The position numbers and the translations under genes are program-made. Below are positions 1 to 8,892 of a stretch of DNA of 47,719 bases, one piece after another (position 1 is the stretch's first letter; every line of letters begins with the position of its first letter). The stretch lies in contig JALEWA010000063.1 of assembly GCA_022788085.1 (NCBI GenBank), positions 1 through 47,719 of the forward strand, given 5' to 3'. The notes beneath the pieces were generated by a model. It worked only from the letters and a program-made list of their open reading frames with translations, searched no databases and had not been told where the DNA came from. Source of the stretch: Lachnospiraceae bacterium (GTDB lineage Bacteria > Bacillota > Clostridia > Lachnospirales > Lachnospiraceae).

Positions 1-1635
1 GATGTAAAATGTGCAATAGGTCCTGCAATTGAAAATGGTTTCTATTATGATTTTGAATTTCCATTTCTATTTTCAGAGGAAAATTTGAAAGAGGTTGAGG
101 AGGAAATGAGAAGGATAGTAAAGGAATCACTTTCTATTCAAGTGTATGAAAAATCAAAGGATGAGGCAATTGCTTTTATGGAGAATGTCCATGAAGAGTA
201 TAAGCTTGAATTGATTCGTGAGTTGGATGACTCTGAGAAGATTAGTTTTTGCAAGCAGGGTGATTACGAAGAATTCTGTGCAGGTCCCCACATTTCAAAT
301 ACATGTCAAATTAAGGCTATAAAATTACTATCAGTTGCGGGTGCCTACTGGAGAGGCGACGAAAAGAACAAGATGTTAACAAGAATCTACGGAATTTCAT
401 TTCCGAAGGTCTCAGAGTTAGAAGAATATCTTCACATGATGGAAGAGGCAAAGGCAAGAGATCACAGAAAGCTTGGAAAAGAATTAGAATTGTTTGCATT
501 GATGGAAGAAGGACCAGGGTTGCCATTTTATTTTCCCAAGGGACTCATTCTAAAGAATCTGCTGATAGATTACTGGAGAGAAATACATTCAAGAGAGGGA
601 TACGAGGAAATCGCTACACCAATTATGCTAATGAGAGAACTTTGGGAAAAATCAGGGCATTGGGATCATTATCGGGATACTATGTATACAACAAGTGTTG
701 ATGATATGGATTATGTGATTAAGCCAATGAACTGCCCGGGAGGAATGCTTGTGTATAAATCAAAAGTTCACTCCTATAGAGAATTCCCCATTAGAGTCGG
801 TGAACTTGGAATTGTACACAGGGCTGAAAAGTCAGGTACATTGCACGGCCTTATGAGAGCCAGATGTTTTACACAGGACGATGCACATATTTTCATGCGA
901 GAGGATCAGGTGTTATCTGAGATTCAAGGAGTTATGAGGCTGATTGACGAAGTTTATTCGAAGTTTGGATTTACTTATGAGATTGAGCTGTCAACAAGAC
1001 CTGAGAATTCTATCGGAAGTGATGAGGATTGGGAACTGGCAATCAATTCTTTAAAGGCAGCGGTAGAAGATGTTGGTAAATCATATGAGATAAATGAAGG
1101 AGATGGTGCATTTTATGGTCCTAAACTTGACTTTCATTTGAAAGATTCCATAGGCAGAACATGGCAATGCGGTACAATCCAGCTTGATTTCCAACTTCCA
1201 CAACGGTTTGAACTGGAATATATTGGTGAAGATGGAGAGAAACATCGTCCAATTATGCTTCATAGAGTAGTCTTTGGTTCGATCGATCGCTTTATGGGAA
1301 TCCTGATAGAACATTATGCAGGCAAATTCCCGGTATGGTTGTCTCCTGTTCAGGTAAAAATTCTCCCTGTCTCTGACAAGTATGTTGATTATGCCAAAGA
1401 GATAGCACAGGATTTAAGAGAAGATAAGATTCGTGTCGAGGTGGATGATAGAGATGAGAAATTAGGTTACAAGATACGTGAGGCAAGAATGGATAAAGTT
1501 CCATATATGATAATTGTTGGGGAAAAAGAAAAGAACAATAAATCCATATCTGTGCGCCAAAGAGATGGTGAACCGGATAAACAGGAAATGGGCGAAATGC
1601 AACTTAAAGAATTTGCAAAAAAGTTCAACAAATAA
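1..1635 (+). CDS. thrS: threonyl-tRNA synthetase, 5' end outside window
   Basis: Charges tRNA-Thr with threonine in the cytoplasm. The reading frame is open from base 1, so 544 residues are visible and about 90 N-terminal residues (TGS domain and the first part of the editing domain) lie upstream. The first visible residues match the editing-domain stretch IGPAIENGFYYDF, and the C-x3-H motif of that domain is at 277-291. The three catalytic zinc ligands are recognisable: Cys in MNCPGG (732-734), His in DDAHIF (884-886) and His in MLHRVVFGS (1261-1263). The anticodon-binding domain fills the last ~110 residues. Internal TTG or ATG codons near 85 are not the true start. I see no clear terminator after it; the next promoter begins 30 bp downstream. 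The identification is secure. Confidence 0.97.
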   Translation, partial: DVKCAIGPAIENGFYYDFEFPFLFSEENLKEVEEEMRRIVKESLSIQVYEKSKDEAIAFMENVHEEYKLELIRELDDSEKISFCKQGDYEEFCAGPHISNTCQIKAIKLLSVAGAYWRGDEKNKMLTRIYGISFPKVSELEEYLHMMEEAKARDHRKLGKELELFALMEEGPGLPFYFPKGLILKNLLIDYWREIHSREGYEEIATPIMLMRELWEKSGHWDHYRDTMYTTSVDDMDYVIKPMNCPGGMLVYKSKVHSYREFPIRVGELGIVHRAEKSGTLHGLMRARCFTQDDAHIFMREDQVLSEIQGVMRLIDEVYSKFGFTYEIELSTRPENSIGSDEDWELAINSLKAAVEDVGKSYEINEGDGAFYGPKLDFHLKDSIGRTWQCGTIQLDFQLPQRFELEYIGEDGEKHRPIMLHRVVFGSIDRFMGILIEHYAGKFPVWLSPVQVKILPVSDKYVDYAKEIAQDLREDKIRVEVDDRDEKLGYKIREARMDKVPYMIIVGEKEKNNKSISVRQRDGEPDKQEMGEMQLKEFAKKFNK

Positions 1636-1665
1636 GAATTATCCGATGCTCTCAAGAGAATTTAA

Positions 1666-1694
1666 TTGATGTTTTCTTGCACTTAGTATATACT
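1666..1694 (+). promoter_or_regulatory. sigma-A promoter of toxin-antitoxin pair
   Basis: TTGATG (1666-1671), a 17-bp spacer and TATACT (1689-1694) form a good sigma-A promoter. The -10 element and predicted start site lie inside the inverted repeat at 1676-1714, as expected for a promoter repressed by its own antitoxin. Confidence 0.75.
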
Positions 1695-1714
1695 ATGTAT
1701 ATACTAAGCGCAAG
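1676..1714. promoter_or_regulatory. palindromic operator over -10 and RBS
   Basis: Two 18-bp arms (1676-1693 and 1697-1714) are inverted copies with a single mismatch, separated by 3 bp. The right arm runs into the AGGAGG ribosome binding site (1713-1718). This is the expected place for the antitoxin's AbrB-fold DNA-binding domain to repress its own operon. In RNA the left arm would be mostly absent, so a DNA operator is more likely than an mRNA hairpin. Confidence 0.75.
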
Positions 1715-1725
1715 GAGGTTTCTAT

Positions 1726-1968
1726 ATGCAAGCACAAGTAAAAGAATGGGGAAATAGTCAAGGAATCAGATTGCCAAAAGAAGTATTGAGAAGTGCAGGA
1801 ATCGAATTGAATGACATTTTGGATGTCACGGTATCAAATGGTGTAATCACTTTAGTGAAACCATTTCGTCATAAAACTTTGGAAGAGAGAGCCGCTGAGT
1901 TTGATGGAAAGTTAATGCTTGATGGCGAATATGATTGGGGTGAACCTGTCGGAAGAGAGGTATGGTAA
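1726..1968 (+). CDS. MazE/AbrB-fold antitoxin
   Basis: 80-residue antitoxin of the SpoVT/AbrB DNA-binding superfamily. Residues 1-45 carry the MazE-type pattern KEWGNSQGIRLPKEVLRSAG, which forms the swapped-hairpin DNA-binding dimer. The acidic, tryptophan-bearing C-terminus (EYDWGEP) is the part that usually wraps the toxin. The start is set by AGGAGG at 1713-1718, 7 nt upstream. It overlaps the toxin gene in a TAATG junction, so the two are translationally coupled. It should neutralise the downstream PemK-like toxin and repress the operon through the palindrome just upstream. Family assignment is strong; the pairing is inferred from order and overlap. Confidence 0.9.
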   Translation: MQAQVKEWGNSQGIRLPKEVLRSAGIELNDILDVTVSNGVITLVKPFRHKTLEERAAEFDGKLMLDGEYDWGEPVGREVW

Positions 1969-2270
1969 TGGAATTTTTGCATCAAGGAGATATTCTTAAG
2001 ATTGAAAAAATGAAACATCCCGTATTGGTGGTTAGTAAGGATTTTTTTAATACTAGTGGTGAAATAATTGGATGTCCAATTATTAGAAATTCTATTCCGG
2101 GTCCACTTCATATATGGATGGCTACAGAAGAAAATGAAGGCTATATACAATGTGAAAAACTTGCATTGTTAGATATGTCGCTTCGCGTCTACAAGAAAGT
2201 AGATAGATTGCCAATTTCAGAAATGATTAACATATCTGATGCTATTCAGGGGATTTTTGAATACATTTGA
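1968..2270 (+). CDS. PemK/MazF-type toxin (probable mRNA interferase)
   Basis: 100-residue protein following the antitoxin. The N-terminal pattern FLHQGDILKIE, followed by HPVLVVSKDFFN and a CPIIRN strand, is the SH3-like barrel order of the MazF/PemK/CcdB superfamily, whose members usually cut mRNA or tRNA. The usual RGD-like loop is degenerate (HQGDIL), so catalytic activity cannot be assumed. I chose ATG 1968 (sharing one base with the antitoxin stop) over ATG 1962 because GAGAGG at 1955-1960 is 7 nt from 1968 but only 1 nt from 1962. The gene is followed by the hairpin at 2344-2417. Confidence 0.82.
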   Translation: MEFLHQGDILKIEKMKHPVLVVSKDFFNTSGEIIGCPIIRNSIPGPLHIWMATEENEGYIQCEKLALLDMSLRVYKKVDRLPISEMINISDAIQGIFEYI

Positions 2271-2343
2271 TGAGAATTCTAATACGAAAAAGATATGAAT
2301 TGATCAAAGGTCAATTGTATGGGAGCAGAAACAAAAACTAAGA

Positions 2344-2417
2344 GGAGATGTGCAGCCATATATTTATTTAGCAGAGCGCTAAATAAAAAGAAACAATAGG
2401 CTCACATCCCCTTTTTT
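2344..2417 (+). terminator. composite terminator after toxin-antitoxin operon
   Basis: The outer stem pairs 2344-2357 with 2399-2411 (one bulge, one mismatch) and ends in six T's (2412-2417). A second 9-bp hairpin (TTATTTAGC / GCTAAATAA) is nested in the loop. The structure is larger than an ordinary terminator. In the other direction it may also help end transcription of the reverse-strand flavodiiron gene. Confidence 0.7.
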
Positions 2418-2440
2418 CTATGCTAAAATTACAAAAAATA

Positions 2441-3598
2441 TTATTTCTTACAAAGCTCAACTGCCAATGCGTCAAGCTGTGCCATACTTTCTTCATTTAA
2501 AGCAGATTTGATATGCACTTCGTTTTCAGCAAAAGTAAGATTCTTGCTGTTTTCCAGCATAGCTTTCATGGTTTTTGCAGCAGTCAGTGCCCAACTTCCG
2601 TTTTCGATAAAAGCAACCGTTCTGTTTTGGTAATTACGCTCAGTAAGCTGCTGAATGAATTCTCTCATAAAGGGGAAAATGCCTGCATTATAGGTGGTAG
2701 TGGCAAGAACAAGCTTTCCGTAACGAAAGGCATCCTCTACACATTCAGCCATGTCTTCTCTTGCAAGGTCTGCAATAGCAACCTTTGGGCAGCCTAATGC
2801 ACTTAGCTTCTCGGCAAGAAGTTGTGCAGCTTTTTTGGTATGACCATAAATGGAAGTGTAAGCAATAAAGACTCCCTCCGTTTCCACTTCATAAGAGGAC
2901 CATATCTGATAAAGGTTCAGATAGTAGTCAAGATTATCTGTAAGGACAGGTCCGTGAAGCGGGCAGATAACCTGTATATCAACAGAGGATGCCTTCTTTA
3001 GAAGAGCTTGTACCTGCATGCCATATTTTCCAACAATACCAATATAATAGCGGCGGGCTTCGCAAGCCCATTCTTCTTCTACATCAAGAGCACCGAATTT
3101 TCCAAAAGCATCTGCGGAAAAAAGAACCTTGTCATAGTTGTCATAGGTAACCATGACCTCAGGCCAGTGTACCATCGGCGCAGAAAGAAACGTCAAGGAG
3201 TGTTCGCCAAGAGAGAGCGTATCATTATCTTTTATAATGATTCGTCTTTGGGAAAAATCAGTACCGAAAAACTGCTTCATCATGTTAAAGGCAGGTGCGG
3301 AAGAAATGATAGTGGCATTTGGATAGGCTTCCATGAAAGCGATAATACCGGCCGAATGATCCGGCTCCATATGCTGTATAATCAGATAATCAGGCTGGCG
3401 AGTGTCTAAAACCATCTTCAGATTGCCCAACCATTCTTCTATAAAATGTTCATCTACAGTGTCTAATACGGCATTCTTTTCATCCAGAATAAGATAAGAG
3501 TTATATGCCATGCCGTTTTCTACCTTATATTGTCCTTCGAATAAATCAATGTCGTGGTCATTTACGCCGATGTATTTGATCGTATTGGAAATTTCCAT
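2441..3598 (-). CDS. fprA: flavodiiron protein (A-type flavoprotein)
   Basis: 385-residue flavodiiron protein. These cytoplasmic enzymes reduce O2 to water, or NO to N2O, in anaerobes, using electrons from rubredoxin or F420. Residues 1-240 form a metallo-beta-lactamase-like domain with diiron ligands H76, E78, D80 (motif HMEPDHSAG), H144 (VHWPE), D163 (SADAFG) and H215 (CPLHG). Residues 243-385 form a flavodoxin domain with the FMN phosphate loop TSIYGHTKKAA. The length is normal and there is no fused rubredoxin. The start is supported by AAGGAG about 7 nt upstream on the reverse strand. It is transcribed alone, divergent from the chemoreceptor at 3791. Whether O2 or NO is the main substrate cannot be told from sequence. 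Confidence 0.95.
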   Translation of the reverse strand: MEISNTIKYIGVNDHDIDLFEGQYKVENGMAYNSYLILDEKNAVLDTVDEHFIEEWLGNLKMVLDTRQPDYLIIQHMEPDHSAGIIAFMEAYPNATIISSAPAFNMMKQFFGTDFSQRRIIIKDNDTLSLGEHSLTFLSAPMVHWPEVMVTYDNYDKVLFSADAFGKFGALDVEEEWACEARRYYIGIVGKYGMQVQALLKKASSVDIQVICPLHGPVLTDNLDYYLNLYQIWSSYEVETEGVFIAYTSIYGHTKKAAQLLAEKLSALGCPKVAIADLAREDMAECVEDAFRYGKLVLATTTYNAGIFPFMREFIQQLTERNYQNRTVAFIENGSWALTAAKTMKAMLENSKNLTFAENEVHIKSALNEESMAQLDALAVELCKK

Positions 3599-3628
3599 AA
3601 TAAAACTCCTTTCTAGGTTATTTAGAAT

Positions 3629-3634
3629 ATTGTA
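3629..3634 (-). promoter_or_regulatory. possible extended -10 of fprA
   Basis: On the reverse strand TGATACAAT is an extended -10 element (hexamer at 3629-3634) 30 bp upstream of fprA. No convincing -35 sequence stands 17 bp away, so this is tentative. Confidence 0.4.
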
Positions 3635-3728
3635 TCAAATCTCCAGTGCGCTGCCTAGACTGTAGTTTGATAAAGTAGAAATTAATTAATACAGGAAATA
3701 AAATATGTGCTCAAAAATGGTATACAAA

Positions 3729-3757
3729 TTGAATATGTCAGAAAAATGTGATATCAT
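3729..3757 (+). promoter_or_regulatory. promoter of membrane chemoreceptor
   Basis: TTGAAT (3729-3734), a 17-bp spacer and TATCAT (3752-3757) give a sigma-A-type promoter 33 bp before the chemoreceptor start. I saw no sigma-28 flagellar promoter here. Confidence 0.55.
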
Positions 3758-3790
3758 ATATACAAATGTATGAAAATGGAGGTTGCTTCT

Positions 3791-5572
3791 ATGAAAAATC
3801 TTAAGGTCAGTGCGAAGATGACTATTTTGTTACTCTGCGTGATTCTGCTGTCTTTCTTTTCTATCTTGTTATCAAGTAATAATATGAAGAAATTAGAGGA
3901 AGAATCATTGGCTGTATTGGAGGAGACAATAAGAGAGGACTATGACCAAAGCATTAAGGAACAGGTTGACAATGTTATTTCTTTGTTAAATACGATTTAT
4001 GCGCAATATGAGAAGGGTACATATACGTTAGAAGAAGCAAAGAAGCTTGCAGCAGATCAGGTGCGTGAGCTTAGATATGGAGAAAATGGTTATTTCTGGA
4101 TTGATCAGACAGATGGAACCAATGTTGTTTTGCTGGGAAGTGCAACAGAGGGGACAAATCGAATGGAAACAGTAGATGCAAATGGCTACCAGATGGTGAA
4201 AGAAATCATCAGAGTAGGTCAGGAACCCGACGGAGGCTTTGCAGATTATGTTTTTCCGAAGGAGGGTGAAACGGAATATTCTCCAAAGAGATCATATAGT
4301 AAGGCCTTTGAGCCGTTTGGATGGGTGGTAGGAACCGGAAACTATACTGATTATATAGATGATTATATTGCCGGGCAGGAGGAAATCTTTGAAGCCAGTT
4401 ATAATAAAAATCTGGCTGCCCTTGTTAGTGGTGTAGTATTCTTATCCATCATTGTTGCAGTACTCACTGTAATGATAGGTGCCAATATTATTATGCCACT
4501 GAAGAAATCTCTTGTTTACCTGAATGAGATGAGTACCGGAGATTTCCACAATAAGGTTTCAGAGGATTTACTTAAGCGCAAGGATGATTTTGGAATACTT
4601 GCAAATGGATTAGAGAAAATGAGGGCTTTCACGTGTGAACTGTTGCAGCAGGTTAAGACAAAATCAAATAGTTTAACACAGATTGTAGATACTGTATATA
4701 CCAATATAGAAGAGCTTAATGCGGAAATTGATGATGTATCAGCAACGACACAGCAGCTCGCAGCAAGTATGGAAGAAACAGCGGCATCATCAGAGGAAAT
4801 TTCTGCAATGTCACAGGAAATCGGTGATGCGTCAAGAAGCATTGCAGAAAGGTCGACCGAGGGAGCAGAAGAGGCGGTTGAAATCTATAAAAGAGCAGAG
4901 ATTGCGAAACAGGAAACAAAAGAAAAGAGAGAAAATACTGCAAAAATGCATCATGAAATAAGTGTCAGTCTTGCAAAGGCATTAGAGGATGCCAAGGTAG
5001 TAGAACAAATAGAGGTTTTGGCAGAGGCTATTATGGGAATTACTACGCAGACGAATCTTTTGGCATTGAATGCTTCCATCGAGGCTGCCAGAGCAGGAGA
5101 AGCAGGAAAGGGATTTGCCGTAGTTGCGGATGAAATCCGACATCTGGCAGAACAGTCTAAGGATACTGTGGCACATATTCAGGGGGTAACAGAAAGCGTT
5201 ACCGCGGCAGTAAAGAATCTTACCACAGATTCCAACCGTTTGCTGAATTTTGTTGAGAATGATGTCTCAGAGAGCTTTAATGGTTTTGGAAAGTTGGCGG
5301 ATGCCTATAACAATGATGCAGGATATATAGACGGACTTGTTACAGATTTCAGTGCAACTTCAGAGCAGTTACTTGCATCCATTGAAGGTGTAGTGACGAC
5401 CATCAATGGTGTAGCAACGGCAACAAATGAAGGCGCACAGGGAACTACGAATATAGCACAAAAGACAGTCAGTGTAAATGCAAAAGCGGTAGAAGTAAAA
5501 AATGCTATGGCTCAAGCAGAAGAAGTTGCTGAGGATTTAGTAAAGGAAGTAGAGAAATTTACCATAGAATAA
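3791..5572 (+). CDS. methyl-accepting chemotaxis protein with Cache sensor
   Basis: 593-residue transmembrane chemoreceptor that feeds the CheA/CheW pathway. One membrane segment is at ~8-28. An extracytoplasmic single-Cache (sCache_2-like) sensor spans ~35-185, with the typical [11 protein letters not shown] and [14 protein letters not shown] pieces. A second membrane segment at ~202-225 is followed by a HAMP linker and a long cytoplasmic coiled coil. The conserved hairpin tip [16 protein letters not shown] and [16 protein letters not shown] are intact. GGAGG at 3778-3782 is 8 nt from ATG 3791, so the in-frame ATG at 3770 is rejected because it lies upstream of the ribosome binding site. The ligand is unknown; sCache_2 receptors often bind small organic acids. 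It ends at a strong terminator. Confidence 0.93.
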   Translation: MKNLKVSAKMTILLLCVILLSFFSILLSSNNMKKLEEESLAVLEETIREDYDQSIKEQVDNVISLLNTIYAQYEKGTYTLEEAKKLAADQVRELRYGENGYFWIDQTDGTNVVLLGSATEGTNRMETVDANGYQMVKEIIRVGQEPDGGFADYVFPKEGETEYSPKRSYSKAFEPFGWVVGTGNYTDYIDDYIAGQEEIFEASYNKNLAALVSGVVFLSIIVAVLTVMIGANIIMPLKKSLVYLNEMSTGDFHNKVSEDLLKRKDDFGILANGLEKMRAFTCELLQQVKTKSNSLTQIVDTVYTNIEELNAEIDDVSATTQQLAASMEETAASSEEISAMSQEIGDASRSIAERSTEGAEEAVEIYKRAEIAKQETKEKRENTAKMHHEISVSLAKALEDAKVVEQIEVLAEAIMGITTQTNLLALNASIEAARAGEAGKGFAVVADEIRHLAEQSKDTVAHIQGVTESVTAAVKNLTTDSNRLLNFVENDVSESFNGFGKLADAYNNDAGYIDGLVTDFSATSEQLLASIEGVVTTINGVATATNEGAQGTTNIAQKTVSVNAKAVEVKNAMAQAEEVAEDLVKEVEKFTIE

Positions 5573-5578
5573 AAATAG

Positions 5579-5615
5579 AAACCGGCTCTTATCATCAAGT
5601 TGAGAGCCGGTTTTT
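5579..5615 (+). terminator. terminator between chemoreceptor and heparinase-like gene
   Basis: Perfect 11-bp stem (5579-5589 with 5603-5613) with a 13-nt loop and a T-run. The next gene's ribosome binding site starts only 9 nt later, leaving no room for a separate promoter downstream. Confidence 0.9.
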
Positions 5616-5636
5616 CAGTCAATGAGGGAAAATAAT

Positions 5637-7451
5637 ATGTATATGGAGCAGATTCGATATATAAAACTATTTTGGAATGAGCTTGAACAAGCCGCAAACG
5701 AGCTTGGAAAGTCAACTCTGCCGGAATTAAAAGAAGAAGAGTTTAACCTCTTTTTCAAGACAGGAAACAGACTGATTTATGAAAAGGCATATTTTCGAAG
5801 AAGAAAATACCTGACTGTTTATGGAATACTTGCTGTTTACCGAAGAAAACAGGAGGATATTGACAGAATCACGGAGATTATATCTGCCGTGTGCGAAGAG
5901 CAGTTCTGGGCATTGCCTGCTCATGTGGATGCAGAGAAAAGGGATGAGCTTACAATCGATCTGTTTGCAACTGAAACGGCGCAAACCTTATCGGAGATTG
6001 TCTTCTTACTATATAATAAGCTTCCAAAGACAACTGTTGAAAAAGTGTTTATGGAGATAAAAAGGCGTGTGCTTGTTCCGTTTCTGTCATCGACAGTACC
6101 TTATAGCTGGTGGGAAACAGACAGGTGCAATTGGTCTGCCGTATGCGGCGGTTCGATTGGAATGACTGCAATTTATATGAACCGTATGAAGCAGTTTTCG
6201 GATGATGAAAAGGAAGTCTGTATCCAGCGTGCCTGTAATGCCTTAGACTGTTATCTTTCCGGTATGGAGGAGGATGGTGCCTGCACAGAAGGCTTAGGCT
6301 ACTATTCCTATGGAATGAGCTATTATACGGCATTTGCTGAACTTCTATATCAGGACAGCAACGAAATTATTGATTTGATGAAAAAGCCAAAGTGCGAGAA
6401 TATTGCAGCCTTCCAGCAGAAGTGTTATTTTGGTGGTGGAATCAGTGTCAGCTTTTCGGATGGAAGCAGCAAAGAGCCGTTTTTGCCGGGACTTACAACC
6501 TATCTTGCACATTGTTTCCCACAGGTAGAGGCACCGGATTATGCACTTGCAAGAGGATTGGAAGGAGATGCCTGTTACCGATGGCTTACCAATGAGCGCA
6601 ACATCAGATGGACTATAGAATATGATAAGCAGTTTCAAAATAGAGATGTTTGTGACAGCTTAGGAAAAATTCTTGCAAGTGATTTTGGAGGAGAAAAACG
6701 TGTAGAAGAAAAAAGAGAAAGTAAGGGTATGACATGCTATTTACTACCTTCTGCACAGTGGATGATTTGCAAGGATGCAAATGGAAATGGTTTTGCAGCA
6801 AAGGGCGGACATAACGACGAGAATCATAATCACAATGATGTTGGACATTTCCTTTGTGTATATGATGGAGAGATGCTTCTTACGGATTTAGGTGCAGGGG
6901 AATATACAAAAGATTACTTTGGTGATAAAAGATATCAGATTCTATGTAACCGCTCTATAGGACATTCCGTACCAATAATCAATGGACTTGAACAGGAGTC
7001 AGGACGTGACCATGGGGCAACTGATTTCTCATGGAATAAGGAGAAAAAAGAGCTTACCATATCCTTTGGAGCGGCTTATCCCAAGAACAGTGTGAAGGAT
7101 GTTGTTCGTAGAATTCATATAGAAGAGTGTGAAGAACTTTCTTTACATGTGACAGATACCTTTTATTTGACAGAGAATACACAGGAAATCGTGGAAAATC
7201 TTGTTACAATCTATGAACCTGTTGTGGATAAAAATACTGTTTTGATAAAAGGAACAAGGGGCGAGTGTATTATTGAGGTGAAGGGGATGGAGCCTAAGAC
7301 CTTCATTCAGGTAATACCTCGAAAACATAATAATCATGAAGGCAAAGAAGAAACAGTATATTTGATTCAATGGAATATACCTATCCAAAAGAATATGGAT
7401 ACGGAGTGTTCTATGTGTATAACTCTACAAAAAGAAACTGACAATATATAA
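5637..7451 (+). CDS. heparinase II/III family protein
   Basis: 604-residue protein without a signal peptide, so probably cytoplasmic. The N-terminal ~330 residues are helical with GLGYYSYGMSYY, like the (alpha/alpha) toroid of polysaccharide lyases. Residues ~392-404, HNDENHNHNDVGH, match the conserved His/Asn motif opening the beta-sandwich heparinase II/III domain, and the rest is beta-rich. Family members degrade uronic-acid polysaccharides or their oligomers by beta-elimination; the substrate here cannot be named. ATG 5637 is chosen over ATG 5622 because GAGGG at 5624-5628 is ~8 nt upstream of it. The closeness of the preceding terminator implies read-through or a promoter inside the chemoreceptor gene. 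The hexuronate locus 26 kb away is a possible functional link. Confidence 0.8.
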   Translation: MYMEQIRYIKLFWNELEQAANELGKSTLPELKEEEFNLFFKTGNRLIYEKAYFRRRKYLTVYGILAVYRRKQEDIDRITEIISAVCEEQFWALPAHVDAEKRDELTIDLFATETAQTLSEIVFLLYNKLPKTTVEKVFMEIKRRVLVPFLSSTVPYSWWETDRCNWSAVCGGSIGMTAIYMNRMKQFSDDEKEVCIQRACNALDCYLSGMEEDGACTEGLGYYSYGMSYYTAFAELLYQDSNEIIDLMKKPKCENIAAFQQKCYFGGGISVSFSDGSSKEPFLPGLTTYLAHCFPQVEAPDYALARGLEGDACYRWLTNERNIRWTIEYDKQFQNRDVCDSLGKILASDFGGEKRVEEKRESKGMTCYLLPSAQWMICKDANGNGFAAKGGHNDENHNHNDVGHFLCVYDGEMLLTDLGAGEYTKDYFGDKRYQILCNRSIGHSVPIINGLEQESGRDHGATDFSWNKEKKELTISFGAAYPKNSVKDVVRRIHIEECEELSLHVTDTFYLTENTQEIVENLVTIYEPVVDKNTVLIKGTRGECIIEVKGMEPKTFIQVIPRKHNNHEGKEETVYLIQWNIPIQKNMDTECSMCITLQKETDNI

Positions 7452-7481
7452 ATATCCACAAAATTATCCACAATATCCACA
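7452..7481 (+). other. three tandem DnaA-box-like 9-mers
   Basis: ATATCCACA (7452-7460), TTATCCACA (7464-7472, a perfect consensus) and ATATCCACA (7473-7481) lie head-to-tail just after the heparinase-like stop codon. The 275-bp gap to galE is very A+T-rich and otherwise contains only the galE promoter. No replication initiator gene is near. Confidence 0.65.
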
Positions 7482-7646
7482 CAATATTTGTGGTTTTGCA
7501 GAATAAAGATAAGACTATTGTATAAAATAACTGAAAAGATATAGACAAATAAAATATAAACAGTATAATGTTACATAATATAGCGTTACAATATTTGCCA
7601 AAAAGAAATATGGGTGATTGTATAAAAAAAAGAAATGATTATGCTA

Positions 7647-7675
7647 TTGTTTTCCAAGTTTAAACGCGATATAGT
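7647..7675 (+). promoter_or_regulatory. galE promoter
   Basis: TTGTTT (7647-7652), a 17-bp spacer and TATAGT (7670-7675), 51 bp upstream of the galE start. Confidence 0.6.
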
Positions 7676-7726
7676 ATAGGAGAATGAATGATAATAATTT
7701 AACGTTCTAGAAGTGGAGGGAGCATT

Positions 7727-8743
7727 ATGGCAATTTTAGTTACAGGCGGTGCCGGATTCATCGGTAGTCACACAGTAGTAGAGTTACAGAATGCAGGATA
7801 TGATGTAGTAGTTCTTGATAATTTATCCAATGCAAGTGAGAAGTCCTTAGAGAGAGTAGAGAAAATTACAGGAAAACCGGTAACCTTTTACAAGGCAGAT
7901 ATTCTTGACCGTGATGCCTTAGAAGAAATCTTTACAAAGGAAAAGATTGATTCCTGTATCCATTTTGCTGGTCTTAAGGCAGTTGGTGAATCTGTAGCAA
8001 AGCCTTGGGAGTATTATAATAACAATATCGCAGGTACATTAACTTTGGTGGATGTTATGAGAAAGCATAACTGTAAGAACATTATCTTCTCGTCTTCAGC
8101 AACGGTATATGGAGATCCTGCTTTTATTCCAATTACAGAGGAGTGTCCAAAGGGACAGTGTACCAATCCTTACGGATGGACAAAGTCCATGCTTGAGCAG
8201 ATATTAACTGATATGCAGAAGGCAGATCCGGAATGGAATGTTATTCTTCTTCGTTATTTCAATCCTATCGGAGCTCATAAGAGTGGAACTATTGGTGAGA
8301 ATCCAAATGGTATTCCAAATAACCTGATGCCATATATTACACAGGTTGCAGTAGGTAAGCTCAAAGAACTTGGTGTATTTGGTGATGATTATGATACTCC
8401 GGACGGAACTGGTGTTAGAGATTATATCCATGTTGTTGACCTTGCAGTTGGACATGTTAAGGCATTAAAGAAGATTGAGGAGAAGGCTGGACTTTGCATC
8501 TACAATCTTGGTACAGGACATGGATACAGTGTACTTGATATTGTAAAGAATTTTGAGGCAGCTACAGGAGTAAAGATTCCTTATGTAATTAAGGAAAGAC
8601 GTGCAGGTGATATTGCAACCTGTTACTCTGATGCTACAAAGGCAGAAAAGGAGCTTGGCTGGAAAGCGCAGTATGATATCAAAGATATGTGTGCAGACAG
8701 TTGGAGATGGCAGTCCAATAATCCAAACGGATATGATGACTAG
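7727..8743 (+). CDS. galE: UDP-glucose 4-epimerase
   Basis: 338-residue cytoplasmic short-chain dehydrogenase/reductase that interconverts UDP-glucose and UDP-galactose for galactose use and for surface glycans. The NAD-binding GGAGFIGSH is at residues 7-15. The catalytic Ser lies in SSSATVYG (122-129), and Tyr149 and Lys153 of YGWTK sit at the same numbers as in the E. coli enzyme. Length is normal for the family. GGAGGGAG just upstream sets the ATG. It stands alone between its own promoter and terminator, with no Leloir genes adjacent. Confidence 0.97.
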   Translation: MAILVTGGAGFIGSHTVVELQNAGYDVVVLDNLSNASEKSLERVEKITGKPVTFYKADILDRDALEEIFTKEKIDSCIHFAGLKAVGESVAKPWEYYNNNIAGTLTLVDVMRKHNCKNIIFSSSATVYGDPAFIPITEECPKGQCTNPYGWTKSMLEQILTDMQKADPEWNVILLRYFNPIGAHKSGTIGENPNGIPNNLMPYITQVAVGKLKELGVFGDDYDTPDGTGVRDYIHVVDLAVGHVKALKKIEEKAGLCIYNLGTGHGYSVLDIVKNFEAATGVKIPYVIKERRAGDIATCYSDATKAEKELGWKAQYDIKDMCADSWRWQSNNPNGYDD

Positions 8744-8754
8744 TAATTAAGAAC

Positions 8755-8803
8755 AAAACGCATGAAAGTTGCTAAAATAAAGCGCTTCATGCGTTTTATT
8801 TTT
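8755..8803 (+). terminator. galE terminator
   Basis: AAAACGCATGAA (8755-8766) pairs with TTCATGCGTTTT (8786-8797), followed by a T-rich tail. Confidence 0.88.
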
Positions 8804-8817
8804 GTAAAAAGAGATAC

Positions 8818-8845
8818 ATGACTTTTGGCTGAAATGTGGTATACT
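8818..8845 (+). promoter_or_regulatory. promoter of permease-kinase pair
   Basis: ATGACT (8818-8823), a 16-bp spacer and TATACT (8840-8845) with an upstream TG, which makes it an extended -10. Confidence 0.6.
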
Positions 8846-8892
8846 GTTCAAGGTATTTTTTTCATATAAAGGAAGGAAAGGATGTATTTCAA

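Noticed and set aside
841-890. Unusual Cys in the ThrRS motif MRARCFTQDD as a sign of antibiotic resistance
   Set aside because: I recall the same residue in ordinary clostridial threonyl-tRNA synthetases, so it is probably normal variation.
3008-3409. 133-residue plus-strand frame within fprA
   Set aside because: Antisense to a well-supported gene; no ribosome binding site.
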